64,000 nucleotides of DNA from Lichenostomus cassidix (GCA_008360975.2 CM039179.1:54970666-55034665), one strand, 5' to 3'. Counted from the stretch's first letter, positions 23,198 through 36,100 are shown. Notes: generated from the letters alone by a model not told the origin. Program-made: numbers and translations.

Positions 23198-26100
23198 GCT
23201 TAGTACACAACTGTCATATGTACTTTGAGTATATCTAGAAAAGGATCATGCTGCTCTTTTCTTCAAGCGCTTTGAGTAAGTAAATAAAATAACTCTGAGA
23301 AAGCAATGTTCCCTATTCAACTGAATTAAATATGCATGCTATGAGACCATAAAAAAGAACTTTTTCTTTTTTACTTCTCTGTTTTTGATATTATGTAGAA
23401 TTGGCTTGGCACAAGCAAGGTAGAAGCACAGGGTAAAACAAAATCATCACTGAAATCATTACAAAATGGCACCATCCCATTTATGATTTGTTTTTGAAAA
23501 CATTTGTGTTTTCATGTAAGGGGTGCAGGTTGGTCACTCAACTTGGTTTAAAATGACACATGTTAACTAATGGGGACAGTGACTAGTAAGTAGATACTTA
23601 CAGGAACTACTAAAGACCATTTGAATATTCACAACAGAAAGATTGTAACTTTACCTAAATAATAGCAAGTATTGCCTTATAAAATATTCCTATTTGAAAC
23701 ACTTGAAACAAATAAGGAATATGACAGTTTCCAAAGGGAGTCTTAAATATCCTAAATTCTTCCAACTTCTAGAAATTTCATTTTGCTATGAACATGGTTT
23801 AAAACCATGTTCGTGATGTCCCTGAAGCCAGGCAAGATTTGATATACTTTAGCAGTGACTTATGAAGATTAAAGTATTAGCAATGATTCACTCTGATATT
23901 AACCATCAGAGAATATTTTTTATTTTCTCCACTTGGCTAATCATGATGATATAGTTATATGTATAATAATCTAATCAATAACCAACAGGAGCAAGACATT
24001 TATTAGTGACTCAATTTCTGGTCCTTCTGAGTGGTCCTATAGATGTAATGTTGAACTACAATTTGCCATTTAATAATATTGCTATTAACACACAAAAAAG
24101 AAGTTAAAATTCCTCTTACATTCTTAATTGTTCCTGATCTGTAGCAAGAGAAGACCTGCATTTTTTAAAATTAGAATTTCATATAACAAAATTATTTAAG
24201 TAGAGAATCTTTCATTGTTGTTTTGCACTGAAACAATCAAAATAATTGGATCATCTCAATTTCAAATTCCTATTTAGACTGACAAGATGAAAATCATTTT
24301 CTCTCGGGAACCAAATTTGCTCTGAGGGAAAAAAACCTATTAATCATTTGTAAGATTAGGTCCTTTTTATCAAACTTGAAGAATAAATACCACAGGTATA
24401 GCTCTTCATTACTTTAATAGTCAAAAACAAACTCCCGTCTCAGTAATTTAAGAACATACAAATGGATTAGGCAAAGTATTTTGCATGCATTCTTTTTCAG
24501 CTACGGAGCCTAAGAGAATCCACTGATTGGTTTATAAGAAGCTTAGGCATACAAGATCAGCCACAGCTGAGATGGCTTAAACTCAGCTTTAAGACTTTTC
24601 CAGTTTACAGGTCCAAAAGGATAGATGGGCAAACAAGAATTCCAACGACCACATCCTGCAAAATTAACCAATAATTTATTCCCAGCCTTTTTTTCAAGAA
24701 CAATACCCTGGTTTCTCTAGCTATTTATACCAATGTAAGTCTCTTTAGAGTTCATTTTTTAGGGCTACACATGGAAAAAAAAGAAAAACAAGTGTGATGT
24801 ATAAGACCGAATTGATATAAGGAAGTCTAAATTATGTTTTCTGACATCTGCTTTCTGACATTATGTTCCCAGATACAGTTAGGTCACAGGATCCAAGTAT
24901 TTGCTTCTGTTCCTACTCAGAAATAAAATTTTAGAAAAAGTTTAATCTCACAAGTGGAATGTGAATAGAAAATAGATGTTTTTCACAGAAAGAAATATAA
25001 TCTTCATGTGTTTCAGAAAATTATTATGTAAATTAGTTTCTTGTGGTCTTGCTTTATCAGGAACACTGTAATTATGTTTTCATTACCAAAATATCTTTTC
25101 CCTTGCTACTTCTTTGAAGACTTTAATTTTTGGGTTTTGACATCCACTAGCAGGAAAAGTTGCTGAATCTGTTCACTCCTTTCTTTCAAGAGAACATTTA
25201 TTTTTGAAAATTAGCCCTCAGGATGTAAACTGTCCAAATATCCCAAAGGCTTTTTGTTACCGTGGCTTGAGAATGATATGGAAAGTCCATCAGTTTTTAT
25301 TTTAAGGCAAGAGCAGCTATTTCCAGCATTTGGCTCATAAAGGCAGTGCATCACCCAAACACATTTGTATTCTTGTCCTTTCCAAGTTCATCTTCCCGCA
25401 TCTTTTTGTGTCTCCCAGTAAGTCTTGCCTAATTAATGAGGGAATTTGGGAAGTGGTGCAGCTGATAGGCCACTACACTCTGACTTCCTTAGATAGAAGG
25501 AATTCCAGACAGTACTAATATGTCTGTGCCTTCCAGAAACACAGCAAAATAGCTCCCAGAGTATTGGAGGAATAAGATTTGAAAGTGACAACATATCTAT
25601 GTTCCACCTTTTCAGAGCTGTTTGACTGGATCATACTGGAGGGAGATAAAAGCTTAAGCATATTGCAACACAGAGATTTAGCAAAGTATAAGTTTGGCAA
25701 AATGGCTTTGAGGCAGCAAGGCTGGATATGACAAGTAAAAAGGGACATAAGTCCATTGAGAGAAGCTGAATGAAAGTGGATTATTTGGAATAACTCAAGT
25801 ATTGTAGCAACTGATATCTAATATTCTGATGGCCTCTATGGAAATGCAGTGGGGTGGACTGATGGAGAAGAGGGTTGCTCATCTGCTAAGAACTTGTGCC
25901 TTGTGTCTCATCTACTGTGATCAGAGAGGTTAGATGTTCCATATTACTCTTTTTGTGGTTTCATTTTACACCATAGATAATATATGGGTTTTAAATCAAA
26001 TCAGTCATATTTAATCTGTTTCCTGTAAACTTGGTTGAGCTTTTTAAAAATTTATTCAATACATACTTTAAAATATTTATTTTTATTACAGCCTTTGTCT

Positions 26101-26951
26101 CACAGGATCCCTAACAAAAGTTTATGATTGATACTTCAAAAACATAGAGTAAGAAACTAGCCCCAGTACCAGAAGCCTTACAATCATAGTGTGTTATGTG
26201 CTGTATCAGCAACCTTGGGAAATATGGTGTGCAGAAAATCTTTTTTTTTGTTGGTTTGTTTGGTTTGCAAAAATTGTATATAAACTGCTCATTCTATTCA
26301 GAAAAAAACAGTATAGATGTTTGCTACACAGAAAAAGCTAATCTTAAATTTTTCTTCCTATGTATAGTGACTACTAAAGCTACGTTAAAGGTCATTTATC
26401 TATTCTAGCTCTACCTATTTGCTGCAAGTTTAATAATGTGTATATAAAATGAAGACCAGGTTTACTACTGCACTTTTTCCTCATCTTTGTAAGATAATGT
26501 CACGCTTGGAGATGTGGTAACATTTTAATTATTTTTTTCAAATTATTTTTTCCTATTTATTATTTAAGAATAGATTTTAATTATTTTAATATTTCCAGTT
26601 CCTACTTAATTTTAGTCTTCATATAAGTAATAAGAAAAGTCTGTGAAGTTTGAATAGTCTACCGAGTAGGAGAGATAGTTTGGGCATATACATATTTCCT
26701 AACAAAATAGCTGCATTTAGAAAAACAAATTCTACTTGAAAAGAGTCCAGTGACCTGAGTGCTCCTTTTTTCAACACAAAAGAGAGAACGCTCCAAGGGT
26801 CAGTTCACTAATTAAAACTGAAATCAGCTCTTCAAATGAAAATCTGTTAGTAAAAGGTTTTGTCTCATTTTCCTTTTTGATACATACTAGTTGAGCTAGT
26901 TGAGATTTGGTTGTTTAAACACAGATGCCTAATAACACTTTGAGGCTTTAC
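23198..26951. other. AT-rich non-coding sequence, no gene seen
   Basis: Nothing beyond a 23-bp palindrome (23790-23812) could be supported. If the flanking exon candidates are real, this is intron. Confidence 0.4.
23790..23812. repeat. Near-perfect palindrome, 11-bp arms
   Basis: GAACATGGTTT and AAACCATGTTC are exact reverse complements separated by one A. No function is evident. Confidence 0.75.
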
Positions 26952-27002
26952 CATATCCACCACATCTTCAACTGTCACTCCAAGGAAGTATGGATCTCCC
27001 AT
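26952..27002 (-). CDS. Candidate 5' coding exon segment of an unknown minus-strand gene
   Basis: On the minus strand an ATG (27000-27002) with G at -3 and G at +4 opens 17 codons, MGDPYFLGVTVEDVVDM, which end exactly at a donor-like ATG|GTAAAG (GT at 26950-26951). The other two frames have stops, so the frame is fixed. It ends in phase 0, matching the phase of the exon at 21838-21912. The frame is open upstream for only nine more codons to a TGA. So this could be a first coding exon starting at this ATG, or an internal exon with a weak acceptor at about 27008-27030 that I cannot place. Product not recognised. Confidence 0.33.
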
Positions 27003-29484
27003 AGCTTCTATGCTATTGCAACCAGTTCCTCATGAATGTCTTGGATGTCTTATGGCATCCAGAAAAGAGTGAGGCATTTGAGTTCCACCCCCACGCACGT
27101 ACACCTGGAATGGATTATCTGAGCTTCAAATCAGCTGCCACCCTCTGTGTGATGTTTCACTGATTACATTTCCAATATACAAATCAATGAGGTTTCCTTC
27201 ATCTAATTAACCAAGAAAATCATCCCATTTATTAGATAAAATTATCAAGTTGTACTGGAATAGTCAATTTTGCAGGAGTCCATGCTGTATTTTAATTCAT
27301 TTTACTTAGGAATATATGTGTTCAAATATGCCTAATATTCAAACTAGTGCTAAAGCTTACATGTAATTTAGGGCAGCTTGAGGAGACTTTAGCTGCTCAG
27401 AGTCTCTAAACCTGCAGCCTCTTATTTGCCTTCTGTAACCAGAATTCCTGCTGCCAGAAAGTGTTTTCCAGATGGAAGATGTGATCTGGAGTTAATTAGA
27501 GATCATAAAGTAGTGGGGCCAAAAGAGGCCTAAAGGCCATCTGTCACAGCCTTGTCATTAGAAGTTTATAGGAAAGAGATTGGCAGATGAAGGAAATATA
27601 TTTTTTGTTCCATGACTTTCATTTTTGTATTTAAATCAATCTCTGAAATAACTAAAAAGACACTCAGTTTCTATTTTCAAAATAATATCTGATTATTATG
27701 CTCTATCTCATTACATTTTCTACAGGTATGGTTGTGTGTGACCCACCTATTCTGTTTAGTGTAATTTGACCTCAATTTAAACCCATGTATTTAACTGAAA
27801 ATTATTTGAAGTCATCCAATACACTTACAAATACACCAAAAGGAGCGAAACTCTCTTTCTACATTCTGCTTTCCTACCATAAAATAGCTTGTATTTCATT
27901 CTTATCTCTGTCTCAAATCATATTCTCCAAGATTAGAACACCCTGCTTGTGACATTGAAGGTAATAAGCATCTCCTCCTGCATTTCCTCATGAAAAGCAT
28001 TTCTTTCACAGCTCTGGATAAATTAATGAGGGCATTTGTTCCAGTACTTCATATGCTGTATGCCTAGATCCCTGATAGCAATTAAAATTTCAATTTGTTC
28101 CATTAATTTGAGGTAGTTTCTCATATAGGTTCATAATAACCAGGCTTAACATTATAGCATAATAGAAACTTTTGCTGAATTTCATGACAGCAATGAATTA
28201 AGTGCTTTCAGTCAAGGGTACTCTGCTGTGAAATAGGTTAAAGAAGAGAAAGCATTAAGGCAAAGTGTGTCTTATCTTCAAAACATGTTGCAAAATTATT
28301 TTTCCATACCATTCTCATTTTTATTAAAGCCAGTAGACTTTGCCACAGTTTATCATTGTAACATAGGAATTTTTACATCAACATGTATATGAGACTTCCT
28401 TGTTTGGTGTCTCATCTGTTACATGTGTCATGCCAAGCATGCTATGGAAAAATGCAAATGATTCATAGCCTGAATAATTAAGTTACAGTAAACACTTCCT
28501 ATATTCTGCTAATAAAATTAAGCAGAAATATATAGATATCAGACAAAATGTAAATATTTTTCCCTCTGGATATCATGTGTTTTAATGGAACATTTCCTTA
28601 GAGGCTGGCTTCAAATTCTGACTGATTTTCTATCCACTAATTCAAATGAATGCTTAGCCACGAAACTGAGCAGATGAGTGACAACATGCTGAAGTGTTTC
28701 ACAGACAAAAATTTTATTATTTCTTAGCTTTGTTACAGAAGACTCAGAAATTATTGGATTTTACTCCTAACTAACTGGAAGTGGGGGGAAAGTTCTATAA
28801 AACTTAATTTCTTTATTGCAAACAACTCTGTCGAAAAGTATGAGGGTTTATCTATTTCCCTTTCTAATATAACAGGGTAAGCTTTGTGATTATCTATATA
28901 AATGTTCAATTAGCCGTAATGATATTTTATGGTGATTAGATTCACAGGCTGAAAATTATTATTGTTAGTGATACTCATGGGGAAAAAGAAGGGGAAAATC
29001 AATTCTAACTTTGTATGCACAGTGAAGGACTCTGAACTAGCTTGTACTACAGAGGAAAGATATTTCAGAGTTATAATACATTGTTCTATGAAAATAGAGT
29101 AATCATCTTAATGTTCAGAAGCAGTCAAACAAGCAAATTGAGTATTACAATTTATTAGGTAAGGAATGGAGAACTAATCAGAAAACAATATTGTGGCACT
29201 GTAGAATACACAATGTTCCTGAAACAGGAATATTTGGCATATTTTTTCTCCCCTTATTAAAAAAAAATACCCCAAAACAAAGCAAAACAAATTATTGGAA
29301 AATGTAGAGGGAAAGGTAACATGATGACCAAAAGTAAAAGAGCTTATGTAATTAGTGATTAAAACCATGCCATTTTTGCAATCCTAGGAAAAACTTAAAT
29401 AATTTTTAACATGATAAAGATTTATCAAACCTCAAATGTCCAAGAAAGTTAAAACAGGTTTGTTGGGGGTTCAGGTGTTTATGG
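27003..29484. other. AT-rich non-coding sequence, no gene seen
   Basis: No supported gene. About 27080-27110 has a few CpGs just upstream of the exon candidate. That is far too small to be a CpG island. Confidence 0.4.
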
Positions 29485-29605
29485 TTTCTCTTTTTTTTGT
29501 TTTTTGGGGTTTTTTTGTTGTTTGTTTGTTTCATTTGGTTTTTGGTTTTTTGGTTGTTGTTTCGTTTATTTGTTTGTTTGTTTGTTTTTGGTTTTGTTTT
29601 TGCAG
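29485..29605. repeat. T/G-rich low-complexity tract
   Basis: About 120 nt of almost pure T and G, including TTTGTTTGTTTGTTTG-type units near 29570-29586. The valine- and phenylalanine-rich ORFs at 29436-29782 come from this composition and are not genes. Confidence 0.9.
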
Positions 29606-30075
29606 TGTCTCAGAACGGAAAAACAGCAGATAAAATTGTCAGATGTCAATCTGAAAAACACTCTTCCACATAAAACACAATTAAATGATGGAACTCACTT
29701 CAATAAGATTTTGTACATAAAAAGTTGTATAAGTTCAAGAGCAATTACAGAAATTCATGGAAGAAGAGTTACCAATAGTTAATAAACACAGTTCACCTCC
29801 TCATATCAGTCTCAGACAGACCACTCCGTAGAGTCCAGAAAAGTGCGACACAAAAATATTGCAAAACACTTACTTTCTTCTGATATTGTTTATAAAATAT
29901 TACTTTCAGTAATTCTTGGTGGTAGAATTAATCTGATCAGCATGTGTGAGCATGTTATGTTATTACAGGAGGAAGAGAATGAGAAGAAATTATTTTAAAA
30001 ATATTATGTAATAATTCTATGTAATGCTATTTCTTTTACTTCAAAGGATTATATAATAATTGTAACAATACTATT
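29606..30075. other. AT-rich non-coding sequence
   Basis: No gene or repeat recognised. Confidence 0.4.
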
Positions 30076-30361
30076 GATGATGATACTAAGCTGGGAGGTT
30101 CTATTCCTTTTCTCAGGGAATAAGAGGCTCTGCAGAGTGTTCTGGTTTATTGGAACATTGAGCAACTATCAATCACATGAAATGACAGTGATCAAATATT
30201 GGATTCTATGCCTGGAGAAACACCAGGAACAAACATAAAATGGGAGAGGAGTGGCTGAAGAACAGACATCCAGAAAATGAACTGGGGGTGCTGGTAGACA
30301 GCAAGCTCAGTGCGAGCCAGCAGTGTGTCCTGGCAGCCACGGGGGCAAATCCCATCCTGGA
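30076..30361 (+). pseudogene. CR1 LINE ORF2 internal fragment, plus strand
   Basis: The block starts at GATGATGATACTAAGCTGGGAGG, which encodes the DDTKLGG segment just after the RT catalytic FADD motif. It then follows CR1 ORF2 order through AAGAGGCTCTGCAGAG to the sequence encoding LGVLVDSKLSASQQCVLA at about 30275-30340. The fragment is truncated at both ends, with no 3' tail, and in-frame continuity is lost by small indels. Confidence 0.85.
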
Positions 30362-32399
30362 TAGCTTTAGAGACTTGTATTGAAAGTTTGGGGACATATT
30401 TATTGATTTGTAGAAAACAATAATGAAGTAACCTGCAAAAAAGTCTTCAAATGGGATTATATAGTGCATAATTATATCTTTTAAAAAGACTGTTTTCCCT
30501 CACCTCAGAGTTTTTGTTCTTTCTAGCCCCTCAAAATTGTCAATATATGCCAGTAGATGTTGTCCATACTCTTTTTTCACACATTCACATCTGTCAAATT
30601 TTGTCTAATTTTGACTTAAGAGCAGAGAAATCAAGTAACAGCAAATGTACCTCAGTTGAAATCAAGTCCGAAGTCACTGTTTCTAAAGGAGTGAAGAAAA
30701 AAAGATTCAGCCATGAATAAGATAGGCAACCGATGATGTGTCCAGACAGGTGAATCATGGAGATGTATGCTCAGTGTTGAAGGTTAGGGAGAAGGAGGAG
30801 GAAAGGTGACTGATTTCCATCCAAAGTATTCACAAGCAATATCCAAGTATTGCAAGGAAACTTATGTGCCCACCTTCTGCCTTCTGCTACTGACTAATGT
30901 TACTAACCCCTCAGAGTAGCTGCAGAGATAAAACCCAGTCACAAAACAAGTCTATGCAATTTAATTCCACAAGACAAACTTGAAGCTGACCTTGCCTACT
31001 CCATGTCAGAGTTTTTCCCTTCATACTCGATACTCATTGTGTGCTTCAGACAACATTTGCTTTCAGAGCTAACTCACTCCATGAGACAGATGGACTGAGG
31101 GTAAAACTGACTCAAAATTTTAGCCTCTAGGTATACTGTTTCAGGCCACTGAAAGAGTTTTTAATCACTCTGAAGCTGTAAAGCCAAAAACAGAAAATGA
31201 TATTTCTAGGATGAAAAGAGAGAAAAAATCAGATCAGTCACTATGATTAAAAATTAGAAAAAAAACCGGAAATACCAATAATCAAAAGTAATTATTTATG
31301 GTACCTGCAGCACTCTGCCTGTGACTGATGCAATTTAACTGAGGATGATTCTCCAAAAATAAAAGTTGGTTTTGCTCTGATGTTTTAAAGACTCTCATAT
31401 CCACAACAAAATTGACATGCAATAGCATGCATTTTCAAATGATTGCTTAAATGTATAAGCTTCATTTTTCACTAATTTCCTCAAAGTTTTAGCTATTTAG
31501 TCGTACAGAGAAAATATGTGCAGAGCAGAAAGTACAAATATTACAGGACACAAGCTAATGCAATTTTTAACAGTTGTAGTAAATGTGCTTGCAAACCACT
31601 TGACAATGTGAAACTCACAGTGAATTGTTTAACATAAATACCAGTGATGTTATTACAATAAAACCTCTTTTCAATGTCTCGTAGAATTTCCATGATAAAT
31701 CAGCTAGGGTGAGTGAATTAAGCAACACTAGAAGGATTTTCTGTCAGAGCCAATGATAAAACTCATGAACTTACTGCTCTGTACTGGTGCTGTTAGGCTA
31801 TAAATTTAAATTATGCTCTATGTTATCTCTTTAGACACCAAGCACTTTTCAAGTGAAATTTAAAAGTAATTCTATTTAATAATTTTACCCCAGCTTTGCT
31901 CTTTTGAATTCTAAAGCTATGTCACTTTTGCAATCAGAAAAGTGAATAGTAACCAAGCTATTTTGAGTCCTGATAACAACAAAGCTGTCTTGATTCAAGA
32001 AAGTGTGCATGTATGATGTCCTGAGGTACACACATTTCTTCAGTTCTTCAGCTGGCAAGATAAAGGTAACTTTAATATGCTTGCATGTGTCACAGTTACC
32101 TCCTGTGAGAGCAGATTAATGAGAATGTTGAGAAAACAGTTTACTTAATCGAGAAAAAATATTAGAATAACTCATAAATCAGGCACAATGAAATGTCCCT
32201 CAGCAAAACCACGGTGTGTCTTGTCTTCACTTGACAAATTGTCTTCCCTTCCGGATTAGCTAACTTGTTATCCCTGTGTCATCCCTCAAGCAGGCTCAGG
32301 CAACGTCTGGGAGAATATTTCTTTCACAAGCCAAACTTGCATCAAGGAGCTCTTGGAGTGTTGTGCTTGAGACAGTGTTTGAAGCCACTGGTATTGTTT
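30362..32399. other. AT-rich non-coding sequence, no gene seen
   Basis: No supported feature. Confidence 0.4.
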
Positions 32400-32421
32400 A
32401 TTTAACTTGAACAAGTTAAAT
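32400..32421. repeat. Palindrome, 10-bp perfect arms
   Basis: ATTTAACTTG (32400-32409) and CAAGTTAAAT (32412-32421) are exact reverse complements around AA. It overlaps the stop codon end of the minus-strand ORF at 32402-32608. Confidence 0.8.
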
Positions 32422-32608
32422 ACAAGTCCTGAATGGCCAGATAGATCACCACCAGTTCCTCTGGTGGCATTCTCCTGGCACTATTCAACCATGGCTTTTG
32501 GGTGTCCAGACTCATATCAGCACAGGCAGGAGAAAGCAAGAGACTCAGAACCCGGGGTATAAAGCAGATCAGATTTGCAAGCAGAGCAGTGAGCAGATAG
32601 GTGAACAC
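32402..32608 (-). CDS. Uncertain 68-codon ORF with signal-peptide-like N-terminus
   Basis: The minus-strand ORF begins MFTYLLTALLANLICF, continues hydrophobic to about residue 30 (with a possible cleavage-like PACA|D), then becomes polar (SARRMPPEELVVIYLAIQDL). Immediately after the stop the minus strand reads TTAAATAAAC, containing an AATAAA-like signal. No family is recognised, and a chance ORF of this length is easily expected in 64 kb. Confidence 0.12.
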   Translation of the reverse strand: MFTYLLTALLANLICFIPRVLSLLLSPACADMSLDTQKPWLNSARRMPPEELVVIYLAIQDLYLTCSS

Positions 32609-32702
32609 ACTTTCAAGTAAAATGGTAGGGTTTGGGCAGTGTTGGTTGAAATAGAACTGAACTGCACTGAGATGTGCTACAAATCTGGTAAATTGTTATT
32701 TA

Positions 32703-33188
32703 GTGGAAAAGTATTTAGAAGGGGATTTTCTGGCCAGCTTTGTCTCTGAAGCAAATATTACAGCTTTCCCTCACCAGCCCTCCACTTTTCTGCTTTTCTA
32801 CATCTGTGCAGCAGCAGAGACAGAGAGCTGCCACTGCCCTAGTGAACAGAGTGTTATCTCATTCCCCTACCTTGTCCATACTACCTTCCTTAATGACAGG
32901 GTGGAAAGGAGAAAGCCACATTTGGTCCATGACTTACGAAGAACGCTGGACATGCACCAGTTTCTGCTGCACCAGAAGAAGGTTAGGGCAGCACAAAAGC
33001 TCTCAAAGCCTTCAGAGCTGGGGAGAGCAGAGCTCTCCTGCTCATGGTGTAAGCTGCTTCTCACTAAACTCAAGGAGGGCCAAGTATATAAGTTCTGCTC
33101 TCAAGTTCTGTTGAACATTTTTGAAAAACATGTCAAGAATTTCCAAGTAGTAAATGCTAGTAGCTCACCATTTCATCATTATTATTAA
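32703..33188 (+). CDS. Uncertain 161-codon ORF, product not recognised
   Basis: One of the two longest ORFs in the window outside repeats, with an alternative 124-codon ORF in another frame over the same sequence. The region is locally richer in G+C. A TATA-like GGGTATAAAGC lies at about 32555-32565, 140 nt upstream. The middle of the product is very basic (DRVERRKPHLVHDLRRTLD, then HQKKVRAAQK). A segment from about 32805 to 32984 is bounded by an acceptor-like TCTACATCTGTGCAG and a donor-like AAG|GTTAGG, so an exon is possible. I recognise no domain. Two overlapping open frames make chance plausible. Confidence 0.15.
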   Translation: MEKYLEGDFLASFVSEANITAFPHQPSTFLLFYICAAAETESCHCPSEQSVISFPYLVHTTFLNDRVERRKPHLVHDLRRTLDMHQFLLHQKKVRAAQKLSKPSELGRAELSCSWCKLLLTKLKEGQVYKFCSQVLLNIFEKHVKNFQVVNASSSPFHHYY

Positions 33189-36100
33189 ACATTAATACGT
33201 ATTGTTAATCTTACTGATTTTATGTGAGCTTTGTTTAAGTAGGCAAGGCTGCTCTACACAGGACATGATAAATAAATGTGTATGTGTGTTTCTTACTCCT
33301 TCAGTATAAATCTACACATCTTTTGTTTTCTTTTGGAGAAGGTGTTTTCTGTTTGCTTTCTCACTTGTTTGCTGGTTATATGTATATATAATGCTGTGTT
33401 CTCATTACAAATTATTTGGAAATCCATATTCTCCAAAAGAAAATGTTTTAGTATCTTGAAGGTTAAATCCACATATAATTGTAATTTAATGAGAAATATG
33501 AATTAGGTAATAGAAAAAAAACTGATTTTTGAGCTTATCGAGACCTGTGCAACATTACTCTTCTCTATTTCCAATTAATATGCAATCACAATAATTTGCT
33601 GAAAATATCAGCTACAGTGGAAAACTTTTGTGTTAATGAATACATGGACGAAAGCTGATGTTTTGATATGTAAAGAAGTACTATTTTACCAGAAACTTCA
33701 AATTAAGCAAGACAGTTTCTTTAGACATCAAATCTACTCCTGAAAAACATGAACTGAAATCCACAGAAACACCTTGATATGCATATATGCCTTTAGGGAT
33801 CAACAGATTTCACCTGTTAGAAGCATTTACAGCAAATCTTTAAGATAGTAGAAGTGCCCTAAAATGGTATAGAAATTACATTAACATTTGAAGAAAGGTA
33901 GCCTTAACCCCTTATTTCTACATGCAAGCAAAGAAATATACTACAATGTGTCACAGTCACTAATAGATTGCTTTGAAAGCACAAGTTTTCTGAAAATATT
34001 CATAATGGAATATTGACTTTCTCACATTTAGGCCACTGACTTTCCTCTGCAAGTTCAGTACAATTACCTTTATTTCTGTGTTTTGAGAATATGATTCTTT
34101 TGTTGCACATTACCTGTATCTACCCATTGGATTTTTTACAGCATATGATTAAACAGAGAAAAGTGAATAACGGCTACTAATATGCAAACTCATGACATGA
34201 TTTTATTTTTAAATCACAAAGGAATGTTACTGCTTAACAAAATTGCAACAGCCTGTAGTAAGTGAACTTACATAATAAACCAGAAATTTAAATAATAAAA
34301 CAAAATTTAAAAGTTTCCATATCTCTAGAGGCAATCAGCTGCAGAAGTCCATGTAATAAAATAAAGATTATAAAAATAACGTAAAAAATGAAATTAAGTA
34401 AAACATTAAATGAAACGTTGAAACATTCTTACACTAAAACATTGAAGATGTAACATAAAATAAAATGTACATTAAAAATCAAGTATATTTCAATAAAAGT
34501 GAAAACTTTACTTTGGAAAATCCTGGTAGACACAAAGCATTCTTGACAATCAGTATTCTGCTTTGGGAAAAGAAAAAGGCCTAGCTCTTGAAGATAGCTG
34601 AATATCTGCAATGAAAGAAAGGAGATAGTCACTTGTGGAAAATCCCTCCATGCACAGTGCTCTGGAGCACACTCCAGCTTTCTCTTTCCATTAGTTCAAA
34701 ACAAAACTGCCAGACCCTGCTAAGGTGTTGATCAAGCGTGCACAAGGGAGATTCCTCTTGCTCCTAGTGGAACCCTTTTTTTTCATCTGTGCCATTTTTG
34801 GATTGCTAAATTCTTGCAGTAAATAGTATAATGACTACTGGAACCTTACAAAATTCATAGAAATTCAGATAATGCAGCTACAGATTTATGCTTTAAAATT
34901 TGTTTTTCTTTCTCTTGTTTCTTTAACTACTGTATGTTACTGAACTAGAATGCATACAGCAAGGTGATCTGGAAAAAACCCAAATTATCTAAACTTTTAA
35001 TGCTTGTCTTTTCATGTCTGATTTTTCTCTTTAAAGTAATGATAATTATGAGAACAGTTCTTTGGAATTAAAAAAATTCTGTTGCACTATATTTATCCCA
35101 CTGTAAGTGCTGATTTTTATTTTCTCCCATTGTAGCAAATAAAGATGTTACAGAAAAACGGATTCCTATTAAAAAAAAGATATCTGTGCAACAGAAGAAG
35201 AAGAATATTTCATATTATATTGTATCTTGTATTTTACTTTTATTTACATTATTCATATTGTTATTTCATTGTTTAAAATAATGACATTTCTGCTAGATAT
35301 CAAAACACAGAGGTGATATAGCCTGCATACAATGAGATATGAAAACAAATAAGATAATTTAGTAATAGTACTATATTCTTTAGAATTACTTTGCCTCATG
35401 ATAGTAGATTAAATTATTCTGACTACAATACAAACCAGAGTGAAAGTAAAGAGTATAGATGAATAATAGTCTTCCATATCTTTTTACAAGCTTTCTGGGA
35501 AAGAATGAATGTAATTTGGCAAGCAAAATTGCTTTGGCAATACACAGGAAAATGAGGAGAAAATAAGACTTTATGTTCTGCTTAACAAACACTGACTAAC
35601 AAGTAGATGAATATTAAGTGATCTTCTTATAAATACTAAAATTATTGCATGATTTCTTTGCTAACTCAGATGAAGGGAATTACTCACAATGGAAGAAACC
35701 TAGCTTTAAACATTAGCATAAAGCTTCACCGAGAGCAAAACAAAATGACTGCAGACTGAAATTTCTAAGACCAATTCAGATTCATTTCAGTATCAAGATT
35801 CAGAGTTAGATGTAGGATATCCCAACTGTAAGCAAAAGTAGGAAGCACATGTTTTCCAGATCAATTAAGTAGGTCAGTGATAAGACAGTTTAGTTTCTAA
35901 GTTGTAGAATTAAAAAATAAAAGCACAGAGGGCAGATCAAGGAAATAGTGGTGAACAACTGAAATATTCATGTCAAGAAATACAGGTAAGGCCTGATCTC
36001 CTTTGGATCACTTCACTGAGAAAAAAACTCACTAATCACAGCCTTGATGATTTCTGACTGTCTAATAGGCTGGTCAGAATTTTCACATGCCAGGTAATAG

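Noticed and set aside
29436..29782. ORFs rich in V, F and C
   Set aside because: Translation of T/G-rich simple sequence.
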